64,000 bases of DNA from Spinacia oleracea (Eukaryota > Streptophyta > Magnoliopsida > Caryophyllales > Amaranthaceae): the NCBI RefSeq assembly GCF_020520425.1, contig NC_079488.1:7975747-8039746 (forward strand), written 5' to 3'. Under the pieces are notes generated by a model that saw only the letters and a list, made by a program, of their open reading frames with translations, searched no databases and was not told the DNA's origin. Shown piece after piece: positions 13,179 through 24,900 of the stretch. Position numbers and translations under genes: made by a program. Each line of letters starts with the position of its first letter. The first letter of the stretch is position 1.

Positions 13179-14301
13179 GGCCTTGTTTGGTAGAGAGAGG
13201 TTTGGGGCAAAATTAGAGGTTTTAAGTATAGGGGTGTTTGGTAGATAGAGGTTTGGAAAAGATTATTTGGCTCAATCCTCCGTTTTGAAATACGCTGCTC
13301 AAAGCAACGTTTTCTTCAGAGGATTTTAGTCCAATATTGTAAAAGACTATTTTGCCCATACTTAACCTACATCTTTTCGGTCTTCAGTCATTTGCTTGCC
13401 TAGTTGCCTGCCTCCTCTTCAAATCCTCTTCATCCTCTCCTCTTATCTCCCATGTCAGATCTGGAAATACAAGGGAGGAGCTTGTAAAATCTGATTACCA
13501 TCAAAGAGGTTAGTTGTTTAATTTATATTTATGTCGGTTTTTCACTTTCATTCCCAATATATTAACAAAAATATATGCAAGTTGGTAAATTAAATAGTTT
13601 TTGGGGTTTTTTTTCCTCAAAAAATTCGTATGAATTCGTTTATCTGGGTTTGTTTGGTAGATGAGAAAGGGTTCGTTTTTGTTGTTGTTAATACTAATTA
13701 GTCAATTAAATACGTTCTTTTGTTGGGGCATTGAAAAATATTGTTTCCAATTCATCTGGAAATAACAAACCCTTACTCATCTGATTGATTCTCTTTGATA
13801 AAATCATAGAACAATTCATTTATACGGAGTATTTATTTACATTATTATGTGTCACAATATAACTATGATACTCCTCTATCAAACACACATTTGACCGCAA
13901 ACCAACAAAAATAAATTATAGGTTTCAGTTTTATGAGAATATGAAAAGAGTGGTGAACATTTGACCGCAAATCAACAATAAGGGGTTCAATACTTCAGTT
14001 TGGCATTGTATTTTGGTTACTCCGTATATGTTAAATAACCGAATACTAAGTTTTTCGCACTTTAACTGATTATGAATGTGTAATTGTTATTGTTTGACTT
14101 TGTAATAATGAATTTGGTTCATTGTCAATTCAACCGGTTCTATCTAATTGCTGGAATAAGAAATGCAACTAGTTTATGCCTGAAATGATTTTATAAGTTT
14201 ACAGTAAGATAAGAATAGATTTTCTATTAGAATTTCCCGATAAATTGAGCTTGTTTTCCTATTTATTAATTACTTAAAATTTGTTTTGATAAGCATAGAA
14301 G

Positions 14302-15491
14302 ATGGCGCAAAACAACCAGAAGGACAATGAGGGAAGTGAAGGTTCGATGAGAGAGATAGGTCGAGCTAGTTGGTCTAGAGAAACTTTACACATATTCTGT
14401 GATTTGTGTATTCAATTTGCCGAAAGGAGTAAGGGTAAAAAAGGTGCTACAGTCTCACAAAGAATGCCATGGAAGGTGATCGAAGTGGAGTTCACTAAAA
14501 GAACGAGGTTGGCATACGACAAGAACAAACTGAAAAACAAATGGGATTGGATGAGAAATCGATGGAGTCTTTGGAGAGCACTTAAAGGAAAAAACCGGAT
14601 AAGGTTGGGATCATGAAAAAGGAACAATAAGTGCTAGTGACGAATGGTGGAAGAACAAAATTGAGGTTAGCTAATTTATATCAAATTTAATAACTCACAT
14701 AGAAAATTAAACACAAAAGGTTAATTGCAAGATAATTTTTTTTTCTTTCTTTATAGGAAAATATGCATTTTAAAGCTTTTCAATTTGAAGGTATTGAGCC
14801 TGAACATGAATACAAGATGGAACAACTATTTGGAGTTTCAGTTGCTCAAGGGGGGCTTAAGTATACTCCTGTTCAACGCTCAAAACAAGTCTCCCCTTTT
14901 GTTTATATCCCCCTTCCACCCCTTGGTGCTGGTAATCTTAGTCATGGTGGTAATGCTAGTAATATGCCACCCGAGTATGATGATCAAATGAGTGAGAATG
15001 GTGGTATCATTCATACCCAAACTAACATGGATTGGCATGATACTTTTCATGATTCTACTCCAAATCCTTCCCCATCTCCTTCTCCTCCTCCACAATCAAC
15101 TGAACGTGGAGCTAGAGGAACTAAAAGAAGTTCTGAAAATGATGTTGCAGAGAGCTCAAAAAGTTGTAGGACAGAATCTGGTAGTAGAAAAGGAGGAGCG
15201 GCACTATTGATGGAAAAGCTAGATACAATGGTGAAAGTTGTTACTGAGAGGAACATCAAGGATATGGAATTGATGAACCTTGAAGCACGGACACTCAATG
15301 ACTCGTCTAATACACTTGCTGAGTCATTGGCAAAGTTGGTGTCTATGGATGGCTTAATTCCTGGTAGCCCGGAATTTTGTTTTGCTTGCACCATGATCGA
15401 AGATCCCCAAAAAAGGATACTTCTCAATGGAATGCCAGATGACAACACAAGGCTTCAATGGATAAAATATTTGTTTGAGAAGAGTGGGTGA
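14302..15491 (+). pseudogene. PIF/Harbinger ORF1, Myb/SANT-like DNA-binding protein, broken
   Basis: Exon 1 (14302-14665) begins MAQNNQKDNEG and holds a Myb/SANT-like region with the typical DKNKLKNKWDWMRNRW stretch. A frameshift and an in-frame TAA near 14595-14605 break it before the conserved GWDHEKGTISASDEWW segment. An intron (14666-14756, GT/AG) precedes exon 2 (14757-15491), which ends in a Ser/Pro-rich linker and a helical C-terminus. In this superfamily ORF1 binds the element ends and helps the transposase enter the nucleus. Host-gene status is less likely because of the transposase next to it. Confidence 0.75.
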
Positions 15492-15826
15492 ACAATGAAC
15501 TAACTTTAGTCTAGTATTAGTACTACCCGGGTTTTATCATCGGGTATTAATGTGTATGGGTAGTATCTAGATTACAACTCTCAGTTAGTATTCTCTATTG
15601 GATGGAACTTTTAATTGGTTTTATTATTGGGATGTAAGGCATTAATATGCATACTTGTTTCAGTTTTGCAATTTTGGTATGTATATGCAACCTGATAACA
15701 TTGATATTTTGTAACTATGAATGCAGTATGAACGTATGTAATGCTTGTGACACATATTTGTGTTTGGTGTTTCTTTAATATAATATAATTTAATGGAATG
15801 ATATTGTATTGAATATACTTGCAGGT

Positions 15827-17180
15827 ATGGATTTGTGTGCTATACGCAATAGAATAAGAAAGAGGCGTAAAAACAGCGCATTTTGGGACTCTGTGGCATG
15901 TGCACTAGGTTATACTTCTATTTATTATGTAAAGTACATTTACAAAATACCATGCATGACTTCATTTCAAAAAGTAGAAAATTGGATGCATGAAATGTTA
16001 ACTGGTCATGAAAAATGTTGTTTTAACATGTTTAGAATGACACGATGCACATTTCGACAATTATGCATTGATTTAGAAAGTAAGTATGGGTTGTTACCTT
16101 CGGAGAGAATGTCAATTTTAGAAAAAGTGGGGTTATTTGTTTACATTCTTAGTAAGGCACAGTCAAACCGAGATGCTCACGAGAGATTTCAACACTCCGG
16201 TGAAACTGTAAGCAGAATTTTTAAAGAAGTTTTGGATGCCATGGATGGTTTATCAAGAGATATACTAAGGCCGAGAGATCCTGAGTTCAAGGAAATCCCT
16301 TCACAAATTGTAGATGATACTCGATATATGCCACATTTTAAGGTAATTATTTGTACATTTGTTGTTTTTCATATCTTACTTAGATGTTATATTAATTTTA
16401 TCATACTAGGATTGCATTGGAGCCATTGATGGCACTCATATAGATGTTATAATTGCTGAAGAGGATCAATTGCGATATAGAGGAAGGAAAGGAACACCTA
16501 CACTTTGATTTGCTTTTTACTTACGTGCTAACCGGTTGGGAGGGATCGGCTCATGACTCTCGTATCTTTCTTGATACTATTGGCAATCCAAGTCTTAACT
16601 TTCCAAAACTTCCTCCTGGTAATCTGCATCATTCATTTCACTTACTCTCTTTGATATTTTTATCAATGCATTTTAATTATATACGGGTCTTTTCATGATA
16701 GGAAAATATTACTTGGTAGATAAAGGGTATCCGGAAAGAGAAGGGTATTTGACTCCCTACCACAAGAAAAGGTATCATCAAACCGAATTTCACGGGGCAA
16801 TTCCAAGAGGGCCTCGAGAAATTTTCAATCGTGCCCACTCTTCCTTAAGGAGTTGCATTGAGCGGTCATTTGGAATTTTGAAGGCACGATGGGAAATATT
16901 AAGAACTATGCCAAAATATTCATTACAAGACCAAAATAGAATTGTTTGTGCTTGTTTTGCATTGCACAATTACATAAGATTAAGCAAAGTTCCTGACCCG
17001 GGATTCAAGATCATAGATGAAGACCCCACTTTTATTCCTCCTGAAGTATCTATGGATGTCGAGTGTGGTTCTACACAGGAAGTTCAACGTGTGAGTACTA
17101 ATGAAATGACAAAAGTTCGTGAGGAAATTACTACTAGTTTAATGAGAAGTAGACGACGACGACGACGTCGCTCTTCATAA
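15827..17180 (+). pseudogene. PIF/Harbinger DDE transposase, internally deleted
   Basis: Start taken at ATG 15827 after a plausible splice acceptor (TTGCAG). Exon 1 runs to 16342, intron 16343-16409, exon 2 16410-16618, intron 16619-16701, exon 3 16702-17180. The protein has the helix-turn-helix N-terminus, then DCIGAIDGTHI with the first catalytic Asp, SAHDSRIFLD, YYLVDKGYP and CIERSFGILKARW with the catalytic Glu. After GRKGTPT about eight codons normally present (QNVMAAC-like) are missing and the frame shifts, so the gene is dead. It ends in an Arg-rich tail. The stop TAA coincides with the left edge of the insertion at 17181. Confidence 0.85.
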
Positions 17181-17517
17181 ACATTAGACCTGATCAAATG
17201 GCGGGCCGGCCCGGGCTTGAGCGTAAAAAATCAGCCCGCTATGTCGGGCCGGGCAGGGCCGGGCCGGGCTAAGATTCGAGCCAAAATTTTGTGCCCAAAC
17301 CCGTTATTTTCGGGTCGGGCCTACCGGGCTTTTCGAGCCATTTTCGGGCCGGGCCAAATTTATAACTAAAAAGTGTATTTTTGTGTTTCCCAAACCCGCC
17401 CAAAAAAATAAAATTTTCGGGTCGGGTCGGGCCGGGCCCGGAAATCGGGCCGGAAAATTCTGCCCAAACCCGCAAAAAATTCGGGCGGGCCGGGCTCATC
17501 TTGATCAGGTCTAATGT
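17181..17517. mobile_element. GGGCC-rich non-autonomous element with inverted ends
   Basis: Ends are ACATTAGACCTGATCAA and its near-complement TTGATCAGGTCTAATGT. TAA flanks both sides (17178-17180 and 17518-17520). The interior iterates GGGCCGGGC, CAAACCCG and TTCGGGC words with no coding capacity. The TAA duplication would suit Harbinger-type MITEs, but the inverted repeat may extend further, so class is uncertain. Confidence 0.6.
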
Positions 17518-17573
17518 TAATGTGTTGCTTGTTCGAATAAATGTTTAGTAGTGTTTTTTTTATATAAATTTTA

Positions 17574-18006
17574 CTCCCTCCGTTCCTAAATGATGTATCC
17601 ATTTGGAAAAGGGTGGTGTTTTTAAGAAAATTGGAATCTTAATTTGTATTGGTATAAGTGTAATGATTGAGTGTAAGAAAAATGATTGTATGTAAGAGAT
17701 TATAATTAAAAAAAAAAAAAAAAAAAAAAAGAAATAAGGTAAGAGAGGGGAGTGATAATGATGGGTGATAAAGGAGGTGAGAGAGTGGGTATATGGGGAA
17801 CGGAAAAGAATTAAATAATGGAGTGGAGAAATTTAGGTGGGGAATCTTTAGGTATTTTGGTATTTTGGAAATCTTTAGGTATTTTGGTAATTAGATAGAA
17901 AGGTAAGGGTATTTTAGGATAAAATGTATGACCAAAAATAAAAACGGATACAACAAAAAGAAACGCTTAAAATGGAAACGGATACATCATTTAGGAACGG
18001 AGGGAG
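17574..18006. mobile_element. Stowaway-type MITE
   Basis: Begins CTCCCTCCGTTCC and ends GGAACGGAGGGAG, flanked by TA on both sides (17572-17573, 18007-18008), the hallmark of Tc1/mariner-derived Stowaway elements. The inner arms also pair (AAATGATGTATCCATTT and its complement near 17990). A run of about 25 A lies at 17707-17731. Confidence 0.85.
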
Positions 18007-18989
18007 TATGTTGTTGTACTAGGATTTTACATGGACTTCTTTTCATTGTTATGCATTGATCAAAATGTTTAATTTTACGATGTCATATATGTTGCTACTA
18101 ATTGTATGAGTTGCCATTTACTTGACAATTATTTAGGTGATTAAGAAAGTGGTGTTAAATAGCGTTTTATACCAAAATAAGATTTGCTTGAAGTTATATG
18201 CATAAAGATAAATTGGGAAAAGAAAGACAAACTATTACTATGGTGATTAATGATAAATAGTGTTTAACTATAAGCCTTGTTAGCCATGAAACTCTTCATT
18301 TTATGTTAGTGAATTTTTGACAATTTTTAGTGCGTTATTATTTTCAATTCTTACAACAATTTGTTAAACAAATAAGTGTTTAGAGCATAAAAATTATTCA
18401 TAACCATAAAATATTTATCCTTAAAAAAATTGTATTTGGAATTAGCAATTCATCATTTACAACTTAACTATTGAGAAATAAAATAAATAACACAAATTAA
18501 AGAGCAATGTCCATAAATGTCATTTTACACAATCAAATAGCTAACAGCTTTTAGCAACCAGCTAAGTGTTACCAAACACATTCATATAAACAGTTAGTCA
18601 AATCAGCAGTCAAATCTGCTAAACAAAAAGTTAATCAGCTAACTGCTAATGTAAACAGTAAACAACTAACCTCTAACCTCTTGTTACCAAACAGGGCCCT
18701 TATCTAATTTTTATGATCTGATCTAATAAGTATTAAGAATAAAGTAAAGAAAACAAAACAAAACAGAAATCTATCATTTTAAATGGTTAATCATAGATTC
18801 ATAGCCTACAAAAAGATCTCCAATTCTTCCATACTGGATGAATGGTTGGTGGCAGTGTTGGCCCCACCATAACGAAATTGTTGAACATTAATCGTAATTT
18901 TCTAATTTTTATTTCTTTTATTTTTAACATAGGCTATTCTATTAGATTCTTACTCTTCTCAATAATTTCTCATTTTATCTCCTCCAAAA
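18007..18989. other. PIF right flank and upstream region of the GDSL gene
   Basis: 18007-18699 is the right arm of the PIF element, ending in repeated TTAGCTG/CAGCTAA words and ACCAAACAGGGCCC. 18700-18989 is the 5' flank of the GDSL gene; no clear TATA box or other site stands out. Confidence 0.5.
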
Positions 18990-21900
18990 ATGGCTGGTCG
19001 CACCTCATTATATCTCCCCTTCATTTTAGCAGCAGCAGTAATCCTCTGCTACGCAGCTGTATCATTACCATCCACCTTCAATCCCATCAGAATTGCATCA
19101 TCATCAGACGGTCTTAATCACTTGCAATCATCCCCTCAACAAAATCCCAGGTTTTTTCCCCTTTAATTAATTACCTCACTGTTTCATTCATAATTTGCTG
19201 CATTCCCAAGTTCTTTTTATCATAATTAATTAATTAAGCTTTCTTTTATTGTTTGGGTGTTGTCTGTATAGTATTGTACGTATTTGCAGATCCAGTTTGA
19301 TGATTAAATTAGTGATGCAATGTTAGATTTGTAATTTTGTATTATCCCCTAACTGCGTTTCTAATAATGCGTTGACTGTAGAGGCTAAGGCCTTTTCTTT
19401 CCACCACTTTTATCATTTTCTACCTAAAAGTCTAAAATCATGTATACCCGAAAGTAGTGATGGCCGTGGGCCGGGTCAGGCCTGGGCCCATTTAAATAGG
19501 AAAGAGCATGAAAATATATGGTACGATTTCATCCGACAAATCACACTGAATTTAGTAAAAAAGAAAAGGTTTGGGGACGACGGTTCGACCCGATATGATA
19601 AATCATGCTAAAATAGTAAAATTAGGCTTAGGTACGACGGATCGACTCGAGGGTCTGTAGACATGTGCCCTATTTTAAAATTTTCGGCCCAGTACGGTTC
19701 GACACGATGTAGAAATCCGGCCCGGTCTATAGTCATCTTTACACGAATACAATTTTTTTTAATCAAGGGGGTCTTGCACAAAAGACCGTCTTGGTGTCAT
19801 ATAAGTCAAGCAATGAAATCAATTAGTTAATCAGTGAAACTAATTAAATAAACAATGGAACTAATTAGTTAAGCACTAAAAATAATTAGTTAATCAATGA
19901 AACCAATAAGTTAAACAATTAAAGTGGTCTTTCTGGTAAGGCGGTCTTATACAAAAATAGCCGTTACTTGAAAGCAAACTTATGTTCTATTGTAATGACA
20001 ACAACGAATCCAAAGTTAGACTAGTCGAAAAGATTTCACATTCCAACCTAATCTTTAATTAGGTTTGGAGATTCAATCCCCACAAGGGGCATTTTTAGGG
20101 AAGGATTTTCCTTATCATTCCCTTTCATTTCATTATTTCAAAGTGTCTAACTCGTTAATCCGGGCGAAATTAACACAAAAATACACCACTACATCCGAAC
20201 ATTTAGAACTTTGACTTTGAATACATCTATACATGTGACGTCTAAAACTTTGTCATGAAAATACATAGAGACATCTAAAACTATCTTGAACATACCCAAT
20301 TTGTAACACTTGAGTCAGTTAATTAGTGTATAATCCTACCGCCTCTTTTAGTTTGCCCTATTTACCTCCGTTTTAAAATGATCTTTTCCCTTTTTATTTT
20401 AGTGTGTTTTACAATAATAAATAAATTTGAATCTTACGTCAATTATTTGTGATCTTAATTTTTCTATTGTGTATGTTATTATATACTCCCTCCGTCCCGG
20501 AATACTTGACATGTTTTCCTTATCGGGCCGTCCCTTAATACTTGACCTGTTTCTAAAAATGAAAATATTTTAACAATATTATATTATTTCTCACTCCACC
20601 CCTATTAACCCACCTACCCCCTACTCCATACAAAAAATAATTAAAAATTCAACCCCTACTCTCCCCCAACCCCACCTCTTAACCCACCTCCCACTAACTA
20701 CATTAAAATAATACCCCACTATCAACTACTACCTATTAAATTAAATAAGTCAATTCAAGTTCCTTAAACTCTGTGCCGGGGGTCGAGTATTCCGGGACGG
20801 AGGGAGTACTCATCAAGTACCCAATTTGTAACACTTGAGTCAGTTAGCGAACTTAGCGTATACTCCTTTTGTCTCTCTTTATTTGCCCCAGTTTCTTTCT
20901 TTGTTAATCTGTTTTTAAAATGATCTTTACATTTTTCTTGTTTTAGTTTGTTTTATATAATAAATAAATAAATAAATAAATTTGAATATTAACTCAATTC
21001 TTTGTGATCTTAATTAAAATTTTCTTTTGTCTTATTGTCTATGTTTTCTATACTCACACCATCCTCTGTTCTTGATGATGGATACACATATAATTTATGC
21101 ATTTCCAGAAGAACAACAACCATCGAAGCTATCTATCAGTTTGGAGATTCAATGTCAGATACAGGCAACTTCATTCGTGAACATCCAACTTCTAACTTTG
21201 CAAACTCACCCTATGGCCTTACATTTTTCCACAAGCCAACCGGTCGCTGCTCCGATGGACTTCTCATCATTGACTATTTCTGTAAGAATTCCATTCGTTG
21301 GCTGTTCTAATTCTATGCATATTAGCTAGATTTGTTACGAGCCTAGCTGCTCGGCCTTCCCCTGTACGGCAAAGATGGTTGTGGATCGGGCCCAAGCCAA
21401 GCCCATTCTACATCGTGCCGGGCAGGTTCGGAAATTTCAAAACATGGTTCAGACCAATGGGCCGGGGCGGGCCGTCGTGCCTAAGCCAATTTTTCTAGAC
21501 TAGCGTGCTTTGTTGAGTCGAATTATGTCGTGAAAAATGTTGCCCGACCCACGACTTCGTGCTCATTTCGGGCCGGGCCGGGCCGGGTTTTTTCGTGTTA
21601 AGTTAGGACGCGGATCGGCCCGGCCAACAACCATCTTTATATGGTCCAGGCCCACGGGCTGGGTCGGGCCATCATGCCTTTGCCTTTTTTCTAAATTTAG
21701 GCGTGTTTTGTCGGGTCGGGTCGAATTATGTCGTGCTTTTTCCAAAAAAATTGCTGTCAAGACCTGACCCACGGCCCACGACTTCATGCTCGTTCCGGAA
21801 TGGACTTTTTTGTGTCGGGTAAGGACTTGGGCCGGGCCGGCCCACAACCATCTTTACATGTACCACGACCTTATTCTCTCCACCTGATTTGGTATACTTT

Positions 21901-24900
21901 TTCTACTTTATGTCTGTTCTAGTTTGAATTTTTTTCGCGAGTGTTTTTTTGTCTTTTTTGGTCCGGTCTAGTCTGATCTAATAAACAATACAATTAAGGT
22001 GAACGAGAATAAAAACGTACTCAGTATTAATTGCTATTGGTTCCTATCGGTGCAGCCAGGTTCTTCAAGCTGCCATTTCTTGATCCTTATCATAACAGAG
22101 AGGGTAACTTCACTCATGGTGTAAACTTTGCTGTTGCTGCAGCCACTGCAATGAACTGTTCTACATTAGCTATGAAAGATATTAAAAACTGTCCAACAAA
22201 TAGTTCCTTATTAGTGCAGCTTGATTGGTTCAAGTCCCATCTTCATTCCATCTGCTCTACTGCATCAGGTAACATATTCTCAACTTAGCCATTACTCCCT
22301 TTGTATTTATTTAAGGCATACACGTGGTCGATCACGGTATTAAGAAGAAGAATTGAATGAAATAAATTAATAAAACAAGTGAAGTTAGGGTAAATATTTT
22401 AATAAGTAAAACAAGTGGAGACCGTGTCATTTTAAAGGGGTGGGGGTAAGGAAGTCTTGGCCTCAAGTGACTTGTGTCCATATGGACACAAGTGGCTTGT
22501 AATTGGTACACGCTAATTTGGTATCGGTACTAAGACTAGTATAATATTGGTATTCCAATACATTACTAAGAAGTACCAATACAAATTATTTGTGTTATTG
22601 GTACTGATATATGCTGTGTTGGTACTAAAAATAATTGTATTTGAGTCACTTGTGTCCATATGGACACAAGCCACTTGAGGTTTAGCAATCCTCGGGTGGG
22701 GTGGGGTGGGGTGTAGTTCTGAAATTATTTGTTTAATAGGGGGTGGGACATAGGATATACTTCCTCCATTTTTCTTAATTGCACCATATTAGATTTCACG
22801 CTTGCCAATGCACTATTTTAACTATTAATATCTGTCATTATAAACTTGAAAAAATTATAAAAATTTGATAATTTGAAAGTATATTTCGAGACGAATCTAA
22901 CTAGATCCCACATGAATATATTTTTCATTACATATAACTTACAAAAAATAACTATATAAGTATATGTGAATAGTGTCAAAACCTAAATGGTGCAATTGAA
23001 AAAAAATGGAGGAAGTATTAGATAGGTTATTTAATTAGATTGTGGGGTTGGTAAGTTACTAAAAATAACAAGTGTATCTCTTAAATAAATACAGCCGGAA
23101 AAAACAAGTGTATCACTTAAATAAATACGAAGTGATTACATATTTAGCAATAAAACTGCGGTTTAATTCGTACAAATAAATATGGATGTGGGCCGGCCCG
23201 GCCCGAGGCAAGACCCGACCAACACGGAAAAGCCCGACCCGACACAAAGCACGAAGTCGTGGGGGGGAGGGAGGGGCGCATTTTTTGGAAGAAACACGGC
23301 AAGTCTTGGCCCGACACATGAGCCTGTACCACATTTGCAATTTTTGGCTCGGGTTGACCCGTTACAAAACGGGTTTGTGTGTGCTTGGGCCCGTTTTAGC
23401 CTACAACCCATTGGATTGGTCCGAACCCCAATCCAGCCCACGACCCATTGGCTTGGTCCGAACCCCGATCCAGCCCACAACCTTTACGTACAAGTAAATA
23501 ACACTTGTTCTTTATTTAGTAGTAAAATATAAACTCTAGGAAGATTGTAAAAGTCAAACTGGATTACTGAAAATTGAAGTATAAAAACTTGATAACCAAA
23601 TTCTCTATATTAATTTGTAATTTCAGAGTGCAAAGAAAAACTTGCAACGGCACTTATTATGATGGGTGAAATCGGAGGAAACGACTATAATTGGGCATTT
23701 TTTCAAGGAAATCCAATAGAAGACATCTATAAAATGGTGCCTGAAGTTGTGCAGGTTATAAAAGAGACCATAAAGGTGAATACGTTCTCAAATTTTTAGA
23801 AATACAATTACTAAGTTATTTGCCTTATTGTTGTACTTACATATTATGAGCTGGTATTAAAAATGGTTGTATTGGGTGACTTATGTTCAATTTGGTCACA
23901 AGTCACTTGATGTTTAGAAAACCTCATATCTATGCTAACTGTTGTTCATGCAGGAAGTTATTAATCTTGGTGCCATCCGAATTGTTGTCCCGGGAAACTT
24001 TCCGATTGGTTGCATGACATGTTACCTTGACATGTTTAAAACAAATGACGCGAGCAAGTATGATGAACTCCAATGCCTAAAACATTTGAATGCCTTTGCG
24101 GTATTTCACAACAATCAAATACAACAAGCTATTGGAGAAATTCAAGAGGATTACCCATATGTAACAATTGTTTACGCAGACTATTACACAGCCTTGCGAG
24201 AAATCCTTCGAAATGCCACTTCTCTCGGTTAGTATACCCTAAACTGTTAAAATATGCATTGAATCGATCAAGTCTCTTACTGCAAAAGAGACCTGTATTC
24301 TATAATCAGTAATCAGTATTTATCTCCTCCGCATGTGGACGTAGCTAATACATTGCTAGAGTATAGCCATACATTACCCAATGCAATGGTGATCATCATA
24401 TGCTTAATTAATATCCATCTCTTCCACCTCACTTATGCCCAATCCCCATACCCACTTATGCAGTTATGCCCATAATTCCCATTGATTGCCTTTAACTTTG
24501 TGGTCATAGTTGATGAAACTAGTACTCCATTTCACTCATCATTCACGTGTAAATGACAAACAAAAAAATTAGAAGAAAAAATAAACCTAGTGGTCCAATA
24601 TAATTTTGACAACTGGCGCAATCAAAGCTTTTGTCCACCCTTGTCCAAAGATCATGGCCATGACCTAGGCAAAGCTTTTCTTTCTCCTAAAATAAGGGCC
24701 GGCAATTTCTGACCCGACCTGATAACTCTACTTGAACCCAACCTGAAATTATTGAGAGAAACCCCAACCAACCTGAACTGAACCTGATTAACTTGAAATC
24801 GACTCGATTTGACCCATTTGTCATATTTTGTAGTAATATTAAGTTTTACAATGTTTTTGATATTTTTGACACAACCCGAAATCCACCTGAAACCAAACCA

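Larger units (their letters stand above)
13179..18699 (+). mobile_element. Decayed PIF/Harbinger (Pong-like) DNA transposon
   Basis: Two adjacent plus-strand genes, a Myb/SANT-like ORF1 (14302-15491) and a DDE_4 transposase (15827-17180), are the two-protein set of PIF/Harbinger elements. Candidate termini are GGCCTTGTTTGGTAGAGAGA at 13179 and, in reverse complement at 18699, GGGCCCTGTTTGGTAACAAG, similar over about 25 bp. A clean TTA/TAA duplication is not visible (TTA lies right of 18699 but not left of 13179), so the exact ends are uncertain. A second TGTTTGGTAGATAGAGG lies about 44 bp inside the left end. At least two smaller elements (17181-17517, 17574-18006) inserted later. Confidence 0.7.
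22299..23098. mobile_element. Degenerate Stowaway-like element in GDSL intron 3, carrying nested MITEs
   Basis: Left end TA then CTCCCTTTGTATTTATTTAA. The right arm contains the complement TTAAATAAATACA at about 23081-23093, ending in a degraded ACAGCCGGAA. The arms are interrupted by 22454-22692 and 22760-23015. A second copy of the arm sequence follows at about 23104-23131. Confidence 0.4.

Noticed and set aside
14763-15491. Separate host gene in the PIF region
   Set aside because: It joins 14302-14665 across a normal intron and lies next to a PIF transposase, so it is exon 2 of the transposon ORF1.
17269-17602. Frames of Gly/Pro/Arg-rich protein in GGGCC-word elements (also 21298-21847 and 23144-23532)
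   Set aside because: Present on both strands, caused by GC-rich words in small non-coding elements.
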